A stretch of 8,307 nucleotides of DNA from Pseudomonadaceae bacterium (GCA_947464215.1 CANHVX010000037.1:1-8307); one strand, 5' to 3'. Positions 1 to 6,277 are shown, numbered from the stretch's first letter. The notes: generated from the letters alone by a model not told the origin. Program-made: numbers and translations.

Positions 1-5
1 CCCCA

Positions 6-22
6 CATGTTTACCAAACATG
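6..22. repeat. Perfect inverted repeat at the left edge, overlapping a possible start codon
   Basis: CATGTTT and AAACATG (7-base arms) flank a 3-base loop ACC. The ATG of the first + reading frame (20-22) lies in the right arm. The element could be an operator or a small hairpin. The window begins only five bases earlier, so its context is unknown and chance occurrence cannot be excluded. Confidence 0.3.
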
Positions 23-301
23 CTGCTTGAAGCGGCAACCAGCGCCGTTTTGGCCCCAAAATGCGGCGCCAAAGAGAGCCCGCAAGGTGCCCAAACGGCA
101 CCCGTTGCCGCCCCAGCGGCCCCCATTGCCGCTTTGCTGCCGCCCCTGCGGGTGGCCGCTGGCTTACCGCTGATAGAGGCTGCTTTTCATGTGGACAGTG
201 TGGGGGCCCATGCCCTGTTTTTGGCCCTTGATGACCCCCGTTGCCACCTGTCTGCCGTGCCACTTTATGTCAAGGCGCTGACCTACCGACACGCTATGTA
301 A
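20..301 (+). CDS. Possible hypothetical protein, 93 residues, doubtful
   Basis: This is an open frame of 93 codons ending in TAA at 299-301. It is also open from the ATG back to the window edge, so it could be the tail of a longer gene. The product is rich in Ala, Pro and Leu (about residues 24-50) and ends in a mixed stretch with VPLYVKALTYRHAM. I recognise no family, catalytic motif or clear membrane segment. Codon choice (many GCC and CTG, third-position GC a little over 60 percent) is compatible with a gene. The opposite strand is also open here: a frame could start at 126 and run leftwards off the window, and its codon third positions are the same bases. The strand therefore cannot be decided from composition. 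The stop lies 58 bases before the AraC-type gene. Confidence 0.25.
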   Translation: MLLEAATSAVLAPKCGAKESPQGAQTAPVAAPAAPIAALLPPLRVAAGLPLIEAAFHVDSVGAHALFLALDDPRCHLSAVPLYVKALTYRHAM

Positions 302-313
302 GGTCGTGACATG

Positions 314-331
314 ATTTGTCAATTTACAAAT
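314..331. promoter_or_regulatory. 18-bp near-palindrome, candidate operator before the AraC-type gene
   Basis: ATTTGTCAATTTACAAAT is symmetric at eight of nine pairs. It overlaps the proposed -35 hexamer TTTACA (323-328), and its right end is 28 bases before the ATG at 360. A symmetric site covering a -35 element is a usual place for a repressor or autoregulator to bind. No binding protein can be named; control by the adjacent AraC-type protein is only an inference. Confidence 0.35.
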
Positions 332-352
332 TCGGCTTCGCAGGCGTATAGC
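323..352 (+). promoter_or_regulatory. Sigma70-type promoter, probably giving a leaderless mRNA
   Basis: The -35 element TTTACA (323-328, five of six consensus bases), an 18-base spacer and the -10 element TATAGC (347-352, four of six) make a reasonable sigma70 promoter. Only seven bases separate the -10 from the ATG at 360, so transcription would begin at or next to the start codon. No Shine-Dalgarno sequence precedes that ATG, which agrees with a leaderless transcript. Confidence 0.45.
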
Positions 353-359
353 TTCTGCC

Positions 360-773
360 ATGAGTCGTTATCCAGTAGTGCGAGTTGTGCGTCGGAGCTA
401 CGATTCTTCGGTGGTTTTATATGCCCTGTTTAACGATCTTCTCAATATCCACCATGCCGAGCGTTGGAGTGTGAAAGCCTACGCACGCATGATGGCGTGC
501 CACCCCACCGCCCTGAGCGACGCCTGTGTGGCCGTGTGTGGCCGCACCGCCAAAGAACTGATTGATGCACGGCTTTCTGAGGCCATTAAAGCCCGTTTAA
601 TTGCGTCTGAAGATGGATTGACGGTGATTGCTGAAGACTTCTTCTTTACCGACGCATGCAGCTTTGTGCGCTTTTTTAGACGTATGGAACACATAACCCC
701 CGGGCGCTTCCGCCGGCTGGCCCGTTTGAAGCTTGCCGATGAGGTGGCCACCAAAGATGGGGTTGATGAATAA
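360..773 (+). CDS. Stand-alone AraC/XylS-type DNA-binding protein
   Basis: The 137-residue product matches the twin helix-turn-helix DNA-binding domain of AraC/XylS regulators. The first HTH falls at about residues 38-70 (WSVKAYARMMACHPTALSDAC, shown here only to 20 residues as WSVKAYARMMACHPTALSDA). The linking helix follows (ELIDARLSEAIKARLI). The second HTH lies at about 85-120 and ends in SFVRFFRRMEHITPGRFR, the usual SFxRxFRRxxGxTPxxFR pattern. Most family members are 250-300 residues with an N-terminal sensing or dimerisation domain; here only about 35 residues precede the domain and they look like no ligand-binding fold. It is either a naturally short regulator or the surviving half of a longer one. 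The ATG at 360 is chosen because it is the first in frame after the promoter, and no ribosome binding site is seen. The opposite-strand frames here show no domain. The family call is secure, the target genes unknown. Confidence 0.85.
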   Translation: MSRYPVVRVVRRSYDSSVVLYALFNDLLNIHHAERWSVKAYARMMACHPTALSDACVAVCGRTAKELIDARLSEAIKARLIASEDGLTVIAEDFFFTDACSFVRFFRRMEHITPGRFRRLARLKLADEVATKDGVDE

Positions 774-982
774 AGCTATGTGCCTCATCGTTTAGCCAGG
801 GCTGCACATGCGCCCAGTCTGCGCTTCCGCTCCTCACATACCCCCCACGTATGCTGCGGTGCGGTTCTCGTCTGATCACATGTTCGCCGTCTGCCTCAAC
901 AATGATTCACACAGCTTTAAAGCGTTGTTGGGTGATGTGACGTTGAGCGTGTTCCCTGGTGATTGAGGTGTGATGTTGAAGC
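774..982. other. Intergenic region between the AraC-type gene and the fusA terminator
   Basis: About 210 bases show no convincing gene on either strand. There is a short inverted repeat CATAC/GTATG around 837-853. The right part (about 935-975) is a GT-rich stretch with degenerate repeats of GTGATG and GTTGA. No strong promoter was found. Short opposite-strand frames run on into the AraC-type gene and are treated as shadows. Confidence 0.4.
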
Positions 983-1016
983 CACAAAAAACCCCGCTGC
1001 GGCGAGGTTTTTTGTG
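983..1016. terminator. Bidirectional rho-independent terminator between fusA and the AraC-type gene
   Basis: CACAAAAAACC pairs with GGTTTTTTGTG (11 bp). After one mismatch a further CGC/GCG closes a short loop. The A run on one side and the T run on the other give a U-rich 3' arm in either direction. It begins 15 bases past the fusA stop codon, so it most likely ends fusA transcription; it would also stop transcripts of the AraC-type gene arriving from the left. Confidence 0.85.
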
Positions 1017-1030
1017 CGGTGAGGCGGGCC

Positions 1031-3115
1031 TTAGCTTGCGCGCTTCTTGGCGATATCTTCCGCCACGTTGTTGGGGACGGGATCGTAGTGGTCGAACTCC
1101 ATGCTGGGGCTGCCGCGGCCTTGCGTCATGCTGCGGAGCGTGGTGACGTAGCCGAACAGGTTGGCCAATGGCACCATCGCGCGCACCAAGGTGCGGCCGT
1201 GCACATCTTCGGTGCCCTGAATCATCCCACGGCGGCTGGAGAGGTCTCCAATCACATCGCCCATGCTGTCGGTGGGAGTGGTGACTTCCATCTTCATGAT
1301 CGGTTCCAGCAGCTGCGGACGGCACTTCTTGGCCGCTTCCTTCACCGCCAGAATCCCGGCCATTTTGAACGCCATTTCGGAGCTATCCACGTCGTGGTAG
1401 GAGCCATCGAACAGGGTGGCCTTCACATCGACCACCGGGTAGCCAGCATACATCCCGTTCTTCAGCGCCTCTTCCACGCCTTCTTGGATGGCGGGCACAT
1501 ATTCCTTGGGAACCACACCGCCCACGATGCCGTTCACGAACTCAAACCCCTTGCCGGCCTCGTTCGGCTCGAACTTGATCCAGCAGTGACCAAACTGACC
1601 ACGGCCCCCGGTTTGCTTGACGTGCTTGCCTTCGCATTCGGCGGCCTGCATGATGGTTTCGCGGTAGGACACCTGCGGCGCGCCGGTGTTCACTTCCACT
1701 TCATACGGCTTGCGGCGCAGGATGTCGATTTTCACTTCCAGCTGCAATTCGCCCACCCCGGCCAGAATGGTTTGGCCGGTTTCTTCATCGGTATAAACCC
1801 GGAACGAGGGGTCTTCGGCCAGCAATTTGCCCAGCGCGATACCCATCTTTTCTTGGTCGGCCTTGCTTTTGGGTTCGATGCTCATCGCGATAACGGGTTC
1901 CATCGCCTTGATGGTTTCCAGAATCACGGGCTTGTTCTCGTTGCAGAGCGTATCGCCGGTGCGGGTATCTTTCAGGCCGATAAGCGCGCCGATGTCGCCG
2001 GCACGGATTTCGGTGATTTCTTCGCGCTTGTTGGCGTGCATCTTCACGATACGGCCGATACGCTCGGTGCGGCCACGCACGCTGTTGTAAACCGCGGTGC
2101 CGCTGGTGATAACGCCGCTATACACGCGCACAAAGGTGATGGTGCCCACGAAAGGATCGGTCGCGATTTTGAACGCTAAGGCCGACAAGGGTTGGTCGTC
2201 GGAGACGGTGAACTGCACCTCGTTGTCGTTTTCATCGAGGCCCTTGAGTTTGGCGGGGTCGATTTCGTTGGGGGCGGGGAAGTAGTCGAGCACGGCATCC
2301 AGCAGGGGCTGCACGCCCTTGTTTTTAAAGCTGCTGCCGCACACCACCGGGAACATCTTCATGCTGAGAGTGCCCTTACGGATGCAGGCCTTCAGCGTGG
2401 TTTCGTCGGGCTCTTGGCCTTCGAGGTAAGCGTTCATCGCGGCGTCGTCGTATTCGACCGCAGCCTCGACCAGCTCGTTCCGGTATTTGGTGGCTTGGGC
2501 CATGTATTCGGCCGGAATCTCGGTTTCATCCCACTTGGCGCCCAGCTCTTCGCCCTTCCAGACCAAGGCCTTCATGCGCACGAGGTCTATCACCCCGGCA
2601 AACGCATCTTCCTTGCCGATAGGCAGTTGGATAGGCACCGCGTTGGCGCGCAGGCGCTCGCGGATCATTTCCACCCCGCGCACAAAGTCGGCGCCCAGGC
2701 GGTCCATCTTGTTGATATAGCACAGGCGCGGCACACCGTAGTTGCTGGCGTGGCCCCAGTTGGTTTCCGATTGCGGTTCGACGCCCGACACGCTGCAGAA
2801 GGTGGCGATAAGACCATCGAGCACGCGCACGCTGCGCTTCACTTCGATGTTGAAGTCGATGTGGCCGGGGGTGTCAATCAGGTTGATGGTGTAGCCCTTC
2901 CAGTTGGCCGTGGTGGCCGCGCTGGTGATGGTAATGCCGCGCTCTTGCTCTTGCTCCATCCAGTCCATGGTGGCGGCGCCTTCGTGCACTTCCCCGATTT
3001 TGTGCGTGCGGCCGGTGTAATACAAAATACGCTCGGACGTGGTGGTTTTACCGGCATCCACGTGGGCCATAATGCCAATGTTGCGGAATTTTTCGAGCGG
3101 TTGGGTGCGGGGCAT
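1031..3115 (-). CDS. fusA: Elongation factor G
   Basis: EF-G is the translational GTPase that drives ribosome translocation and, with RRF, ribosome recycling. The 694-residue product has the full family length. The G domain carries the P-loop AHVDAGKTTT (17-26), switch I around ERGITI (58-63), DTPGH (81-85, with the catalytic His) and NKMD (135-138). Domains II to V follow: the beta-barrel around ALAFKIATDPFVG, the domain IV segment around RGQFGHCWIKFEP, and the C-terminal GYVTTLRSMTQGRG. The frame is open to 3178, which would add 21 residues. The ATG at 3115 is preferred because GGAG sits six bases before it and MPRTQPLEKFRN matches the usual N-terminus. Upstream is the FTR1 gene with its own terminator, not rpsG as is usual. 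No convincing promoter is visible in the 60 bases between that terminator and the start codon, so read-through may contribute. Large open frames on the opposite strand (1019-2179 and 2192-3232) are antisense shadows. Confidence 0.98.
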   Translation of the reverse strand: MPRTQPLEKFRNIGIMAHVDAGKTTTSERILYYTGRTHKIGEVHEGAATMDWMEQEQERGITITSAATTANWKGYTINLIDTPGHIDFNIEVKRSVRVLDGLIATFCSVSGVEPQSETNWGHASNYGVPRLCYINKMDRLGADFVRGVEMIRERLRANAVPIQLPIGKEDAFAGVIDLVRMKALVWKGEELGAKWDETEIPAEYMAQATKYRNELVEAAVEYDDAAMNAYLEGQEPDETTLKACIRKGTLSMKMFPVVCGSSFKNKGVQPLLDAVLDYFPAPNEIDPAKLKGLDENDNEVQFTVSDDQPLSALAFKIATDPFVGTITFVRVYSGVITSGTAVYNSVRGRTERIGRIVKMHANKREEITEIRAGDIGALIGLKDTRTGDTLCNENKPVILETIKAMEPVIAMSIEPKSKADQEKMGIALGKLLAEDPSFRVYTDEETGQTILAGVGELQLEVKIDILRRKPYEVEVNTGAPQVSYRETIMQAAECEGKHVKQTGGRGQFGHCWIKFEPNEAGKGFEFVNGIVGGVVPKEYVPAIQEGVEEALKNGMYAGYPVVDVKATLFDGSYHDVDSSEMAFKMAGILAVKEAAKKCRPQLLEPIMKMEVTTPTDSMGDVIGDLSSRRGMIQGTEDVHGRTLVRAMVPLANLFGYVTTLRSMTQGRGSPSMEFDHYDPVPNNVAEDIAKKRAS

Positions 3116-3170
3116 AGGATTCTCCGGTGCGTGTTGGTTAATGAGCGGGTGTTTAACGGGAATTGGGGCA

Positions 3171-3211
3171 AAAAGCAACCCCCGCCCCCGCTTTTGGCAG
3201 GGGGCGGGGGT
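3171..3211 (-). terminator. Rho-independent terminator of the FTR1 permease gene
   Basis: A perfect 12-bp stem (ACCCCCGCCCCC at 3178-3189 with its complement at 3200-3211) encloses a 10-base loop. Read on the minus strand, the stem is followed by TTGCTTTTT (U run at about 3170-3174). It lies 17 bases after the permease stop codon and just before the fusA leader, so it should insulate fusA from the gene upstream. Confidence 0.85.
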
Positions 3212-3228
3212 GGACTATCCGATGTTGT

Positions 3229-4005
3229 TTAGAAACTGCCCCTGCCGCGGGCGCGCAGCCACACCATGCCCGCTGCCGCGCCGGCCAAGGCCAGCACGCT
3301 TGGCACCAGCGCTTCCAGCGTGAGCTCATCGCCCAGGCCCATATCGGTCATGGTGAGCCAGGCGGCCTCTTGCATTTCGTGAATGCCTTCCATCACAAAA
3401 TGCAGGCCCATGGCAAACAACAGCGCACTTGTGACCAAAAACACCGGCCGCAAGGGCAAGCGCAGGGCCAATTTACGGATGGAGACATACACCGCCGCCA
3501 ACACGCACGTGCCAACCCCCAAAGCCGCCATGATGGCGCTGCCCCAGCCCCCCGTTTGGCTGCTGAGTGCCAGCAAAAACAGCACCGTTTCCAGCCCCTC
3601 GCGGTAGATGGCCAAGAAGGCCAGCAGCCCCAGCGGCCACACCTTCTCGGTGGCTAAGGCCTTGCCGACCGCGCTTTTGAGATAGGTGGTCCATACGGTA
3701 GGATCTTGCCGGTAATACAGCCAGCCGCTGACGTAAAACATCAAGGCGGCGGCCAGGAGCATCAGCACGCCTTCGGCGCCGGCATGAAGTTCCGACGCAT
3801 GCCAAAACGTGATGGCCGCCCACCCGGTGCCCACACTGGCCGCCAAGGCTGCGCCCGCACCGCCATAGAGCACCGGCAGGCGCTCGGGCGCGCCAAGCTT
3901 GACCACATACAGGCACAGGGCGCTGAAAATAAGGATGCTTTCCAGCCCCTCGCGCAGGATCATCACCAGGGCTTGGAGAAAGATGGGATCGGTCAGCAGG
4001 GACAT
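3229..4005 (-). CDS. FTR1/EfeU-family high-affinity iron permease
   Basis: The 258-residue product is a polytopic membrane protein with the two REGLE motifs that define the FTR1/EfeU family: REGLE at 18-22 (in MILREGLESIL) and at 135-139 (in YREGLETVLF). These acidic motifs lie in membrane helices and form the iron path in characterised homologues. GIHEMQEA (about 207-214) matches a further conserved segment. Hydrophobic stretches near 8-35, 45-65, 77-98, 123-150, 155-175, 187-205 and 232-250 fit seven helices. The length is normal. AAAGGA lies six bases before the ATG at 4005. No EfeO, EfeB or ferroxidase partner is visible nearby. The gene sits between rpsG and fusA, facing the same way, with its own promoter-like element and terminators on both sides, so it looks like an independent insertion into the str operon. 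Family confident; the metal is presumed to be iron by homology. Confidence 0.93.
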   Translation of the reverse strand: MSLLTDPIFLQALVMILREGLESILIFSALCLYVVKLGAPERLPVLYGGAGAALAASVGTGWAAITFWHASELHAGAEGVLMLLAAALMFYVSGWLYYRQDPTVWTTYLKSAVGKALATEKVWPLGLLAFLAIYREGLETVLFLLALSSQTGGWGSAIMAALGVGTCVLAAVYVSIRKLALRLPLRPVFLVTSALLFAMGLHFVMEGIHEMQEAAWLTMTDMGLGDELTLEALVPSVLALAGAAAGMVWLRARGRGSF

Positions 4006-4035
4006 AAAGGTTCCTTTCGTAGGCTTTGTGGCGGC

Positions 4036-4063
4036 AATTTAGGCTTTTGGGCGTGAAATTCAA
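4036..4063 (-). promoter_or_regulatory. Candidate promoter of the FTR1 permease gene
   Basis: On the minus strand, TTGAAT (4058-4063), a 16-base spacer and TAAATT (4036-4041) give four of six matches at each hexamer, with an expected start about 25 bases before the ATG. The -35 overlaps a small palindrome TGAATTTCA (4054-4062), and another (GGATTTAATCC) lies at 4079-4089. Either could bind an iron-responsive repressor, but neither matches a full Fur box that I can defend. Confidence 0.4.
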
Positions 4064-4090
4064 CACTCTTTTTTGTGTGGATTTAATCCC

Positions 4091-4123
4091 CAAAAACCAC
4101 AAGCCCCCACGGGGGGGCTTGTG
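4091..4123 (-). terminator. Rho-independent terminator of the rpsL-rpsG unit
   Basis: A perfect 11-bp stem (CACAAGCCCCC at 4098-4108 with GGGGGCTTGTG at 4113-4123) encloses a 4-base loop. On the minus strand it is followed by GGTTTTTGG. It begins 15 bases after the rpsG stop. Its presence means rpsG transcription normally ends before the permease and fusA. Confidence 0.88.
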
Positions 4124-4137
4124 AACTGTGGCTGTGA

Positions 4138-4605
4138 CTACCAGCGGTAGTGGGCGAAGGCGCGGTTGGCCTCGGCCATCTTGTGCACGTCTTCCTTCTT
4201 CTTGAAGGCGTTGCCACGGCCGGCGGCGGCGTCCATCAGCTCGTTCGTGAGCTTGTCGGTCATGGTCTTTTCGCTCCGGTTACGGGCGTAATCGACCAGC
4301 CAACGGATGGCGAGGGATTGCGCGCGGTCGGCACGCACTTCCATCGGCACCTGATAGGTGGCACCACCCACACGGCGGCTACGCACTTCCATTTCTGGCT
4401 TTACGTTGGCAAGCGCGGCGTGGAAGGTTTCCAGTGGGCTTTTCTTGGTTTTGACCTCGATGTTGGCCAGTGCACCATAGACAATCTTCTCGGCGGTGCT
4501 CTTTTTACCTTGGAGCATCACTTTGTTCATGAATTTGGTCAGCACGATATCGCCAAACTTTGGGTCTGGCAGGGTAATACGCTTTTCAGCACGACGACGA
4601 CGCAT
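4138..4605 (-). CDS. rpsG: 30S ribosomal protein S7
   Basis: S7 is a primary binder of the 3' domain of 16S rRNA in the head of the small subunit, next to the E-site tRNA. The 155-residue product is full length and starts MRRRRAEKR. It contains LPDPKFGD (12-19), the core VRSRRVGGATYQVP, and the C-terminal MAEANRAFAHYRW. AAGGAG lies eight bases before the ATG at 4605. The gene follows rpsL by 24 bases, the standard str-operon order, so the two are almost certainly co-transcribed. A terminator follows directly, where fusA would normally come next. Confidence 0.98.
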   Translation of the reverse strand: MRRRRAEKRITLPDPKFGDIVLTKFMNKVMLQGKKSTAEKIVYGALANIEVKTKKSPLETFHAALANVKPEMEVRSRRVGGATYQVPMEVRADRAQSLAIRWLVDYARNRSEKTMTDKLTNELMDAAAGRGNAFKKKEDVHKMAEANRAFAHYRW

Positions 4606-4629
4606 GTTTTAATCTCCTTACGTGCCTGA

Positions 4630-5028
4630 TTATTTCTTGCCTGCCGCAGCCGCGCCAGCCTTGGGACGCTTGGCCCCATACAAGCTGCGACCTTGCTTAC
4701 GGTCCTTCACGCCCTGGGTGTCGAGAGCGCCACGGATGATGTGGTAACGCACACCGGGCAAGTCTTTCACACGGCCGCCGCGAATGAGCACCACACTGTG
4801 CTCTTGCAGGTTGTGGCCTTCACCAGGAATATAGGCAATGACTTCGTAGCCGCTGGTAAGGCGAACCTTGGCCACTTTACGCAACGCCGAGTTCGGCTTT
4901 TTAGGCGTGGTGGTATAGACCCGGGTGCACACGCCGCGCTTTTGCGGGCAGGCCTTCATGGCCGGGGATTTGGTTTTGGCTTTTTGCACCAGGCGCGGTT
5001 TACGCACCAGCTGATTGACGGTTGGCAT
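4630..5028 (-). CDS. rpsL: 30S ribosomal protein S12
   Basis: S12 lies at the decoding centre and interface of the small subunit and controls accuracy. The 132-residue product contains CPQKRGVCTRVYTTTPKKPN (27-46), GEGHNLQEHSVVLIRGGRV (69-87) and KDLPGVRYH (88-96). Lys43 and Lys88, where streptomycin-resistance changes are usually found, are both wild type, and Asp89, the usual methylthiolation site, is present. The C-terminal part (101-124) is the alphaproteobacterial form, followed by a short AGAAAAGKK tail. The start is fixed by MPTVNQLVRKPR. AAAGGA stands 11 bases before it, rather far, while an out-of-frame ATG at 5035 stands only four bases after the same AAAGGA. Confidence 0.98.
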   Translation of the reverse strand: MPTVNQLVRKPRLVQKAKTKSPAMKACPQKRGVCTRVYTTTPKKPNSALRKVAKVRLTSGYEVIAYIPGEGHNLQEHSVVLIRGGRVKDLPGVRYHIIRGALDTQGVKDRKQGRSLYGAKRPKAGAAAAGKK

Positions 5029-5110
5029 GGGCCATACGGTCCTTTCGGTTGGTTTGACACTTTCTCCCGGTTCCGCCAGCGGGGCGGGGGATACTCCGTT
5101 GTTCAGGGGC

Positions 5111-5140
5111 TCTATGGCGTGGAAAAGGGGGGGATGTCAA
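5111..5140 (-). promoter_or_regulatory. Promoter of the rpsL-rpsG unit
   Basis: On the minus strand a perfect -35 TTGACA (5135-5140) is followed by an 18-base spacer and CATAGA (5111-5116) as a degenerate -10. The start would be near 5104, giving a leader of about 75 bases before rpsL. It lies in the 146-base gap after hslO. No clear hslO terminator was seen in this gap, so read-through from hslO is also possible. Confidence 0.6.
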
Positions 5141-5174
5141 CCGATTTTGGGGAGTTTTTTGGAATTAACCGTTG

Positions 5175-6080
5175 TTATTGCACGTTTTCGGGTGTGGTGG
5201 GGGTGTTTTCGTGCAGGTGCGCCAGCTCTTCGGCGGTAAACGTGACGCTGGTGCCGGTGGTGTCATCGGTGAGGGTAACGGTGCCTTGCTGGCGAATTTC
5301 CGCCAATTCTTCGGGGGGGAGGGCGGCCAGGGCGGCCAGCATGCGCGCGCGGGGGTCGGGCCGGGCCAGCACGGGGGTTTCGGGCGCAAACACGCTGACA
5401 TCGTCTTCGGCAAACAGGTTGGCCAGCAGGGTTTCAGGTGCGGTTTCGCCCATGATTTCTTCCGGTGTGATGGTGCCGAGCAGCAGTTTCAGGCGCGTCC
5501 AGTCGTCGTCGGTCAGGGTTTCGTGCGGCAGGGCTTGCAGCATAAGGGCTGCCGCGTGCCCCGCCAGTGCCCCGTGGCCCGCCCAGACCGCCAAATGGGT
5601 GGGCGTTTGCACGCTGCTGGCAAAATATTCTTCCAGGCACCCGGCCGCCGACGGCGCGGTAAGGGGCACAAAAGACTGATAACGGCCATCGGTGCTGCCC
5701 GACAGCGCGGCGGCAGGGTTTTCCAGCGTGACCACAAACATGCCGCCTTCTTGTGACGTAAGGCTGCTAAAGGGTGTGCCGCGGGCGGCGGGATTGGCGT
5801 AGGCCCGCAGTTCGGTGGTGGGTATGCCCTCGGCCATGCCCCGGTTGGCCTGCGCAAACAGCAGGGCACCCAAGCCCGGGTGCTGGATTTGCAGCCCGAC
5901 GTTGAGGGTGTGCTTGGTGTCATACGCCAGCAGGGCGGCGGCGGCCAGCAGCTCGGTGAGGGTTTGGGTGCAGGCGGTGTCTTCCGCCAAGCTGGGAATG
6001 GCCGTGTTGAGCCCATGCAGCCGCAACAGGCGGCCCCGCACCGGCAGGTGATGGAACTGAAAGGGAAGCAAGAGGTTCAT
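5175..6080 (-). CDS. hslO: Hsp33-family chaperone lacking the zinc-binding cysteines
   Basis: The 301-residue product matches Hsp33 along its whole length. The N-terminal domain has the expected VRGRLLRL (14-21), an ELLAAAALLAYDTK helix (43-56), LQIQHPGLGALLFAQANRGM (63-82), GGMFVVTLE (112-120), YQSFVPL (134-140) and CLEEYFASSVQTPT (148-161). The later PEEIMGETAPETLLANLFAE and DVSVFAPE segments also fit. Known Hsp33 proteins then carry CxC and CxxC, whose four cysteines hold zinc and act as the oxidation switch. Here the first pair reads ALARP-like (VLARPDPRAR, 237-246) and the second reads VTLTDDTTG (268-276). The only cysteines are Cys37 and Cys148 in the N-terminal domain. The C-terminal fold outline (LAALPPEELAEI, then FTAEELAHL) is kept, so this is divergence and not truncation. 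It has probably lost classical peroxide activation. The start at 6080 fits the family N-terminus; only a weak GCGGGT precedes it. Confidence 0.9.
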   Translation of the reverse strand: MNLLLPFQFHHLPVRGRLLRLHGLNTAIPSLAEDTACTQTLTELLAAAALLAYDTKHTLNVGLQIQHPGLGALLFAQANRGMAEGIPTTELRAYANPAARGTPFSSLTSQEGGMFVVTLENPAAALSGSTDGRYQSFVPLTAPSAAGCLEEYFASSVQTPTHLAVWAGHGALAGHAAALMLQALPHETLTDDDWTRLKLLLGTITPEEIMGETAPETLLANLFAEDDVSVFAPETPVLARPDPRARMLAALAALPPEELAEIRQQGTVTLTDDTTGTSVTFTAEELAHLHENTPTTPENVQ

Positions 6081-6087
6081 ACCCGCG

Positions 6088-6116
6088 CCTATAGCGTGTT
6101 TGGCCGGCCGGGGAAA
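6088..6116 (-). promoter_or_regulatory. Candidate hslO promoter, possibly leaderless
   Basis: On the minus strand TATAGG (6088-6093) stands exactly seven bases before the hslO ATG, the same spacing as TATAGC before the AraC-type gene. The -35 position with a 17-base spacer reads TTTCCC (6111-6116), only three of six. If active, transcription would start at or beside the ATG. The evidence is mainly the repeated spacing. Confidence 0.3.
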
Positions 6117-6251
6117 GGCCTGTGTGCCAAAATGCCACAGGGTGTGACATCGCTTGGTTTAGCCCCCTTGCGCCAGGGCACTGGCCACGGCATGCTCTCT
6201 CCATCGGCGCCTTCTCCCCCCCCTTACCCCTCGGCGCCGACCTTTTGACAG
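6117..6251. other. Intergenic stretch between hslO and the + strand hairpin
   Basis: There is no supported gene here. It contains pyrimidine-rich tracts on the + strand and two copies of TCGGCGCC (6204-6211 and 6231-6238) that can also form a 7-bp stem CGGCGCC/GGCGCCG (6205-6211 with 6233-6239). A perfect -35-like TTGACA (6245-6250) has no acceptable -10 at the right distance. Confidence 0.3.
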
Positions 6252-6277
6252 CCCCTTCCCCCCCGGAAGGGGTTTTT
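6252..6277 (+). terminator. Rho-independent terminator-like hairpin on the + strand without an obvious upstream gene
   Basis: CCCCTTCC (6252-6259) pairs with GGAAGGGG (6265-6272) across a C5 loop and is followed by TTTTT. This has the form of a + strand terminator, yet the gene to its left (hslO) runs the other way. A second possible partner for the left arm, GGGGAAGGGC (6281-6290), would give a competing fold. It may end antisense transcription or an unseen small RNA, or simply insulate the tRNA gene. Confidence 0.45.

Noticed and set aside
1..126. A minus-strand frame starting at 126 and leaving the window on the left
   Set aside because: It is open for 42 codons but has no ribosome site, overlaps an equally open + frame, and is too short to identify.
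774..1030. A CRISPR array or regular repeat in the GT-rich part of the region before fusA
   Set aside because: The repeats are short, irregular and degenerate, without constant spacing.
3116..3178. A 21-residue N-terminal extension of EF-G
   Set aside because: GGAG stands six bases before the ATG at 3115 and the family N-terminus begins there. The extension would start inside the FTR1 terminator.
1019..3232. Two long + strand open frames (386 and 346 codons) opposite fusA
   Set aside because: They lie wholly antisense to an intact EF-G gene, show no domain, and are His-, Ala- and Gly-rich as expected from the complement of GC-rich coding DNA.
5054..5059. TTGACA on the + strand between rpsL and hslO
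   Set aside because: There is no acceptable -10 at the right distance and no + strand gene downstream.
5513..6016. A 167-codon minus-strand frame within hslO in another frame
   Set aside because: It is Pro-, Arg- and Trp-rich shadow sequence in a different frame from a full-length Hsp33 homologue.
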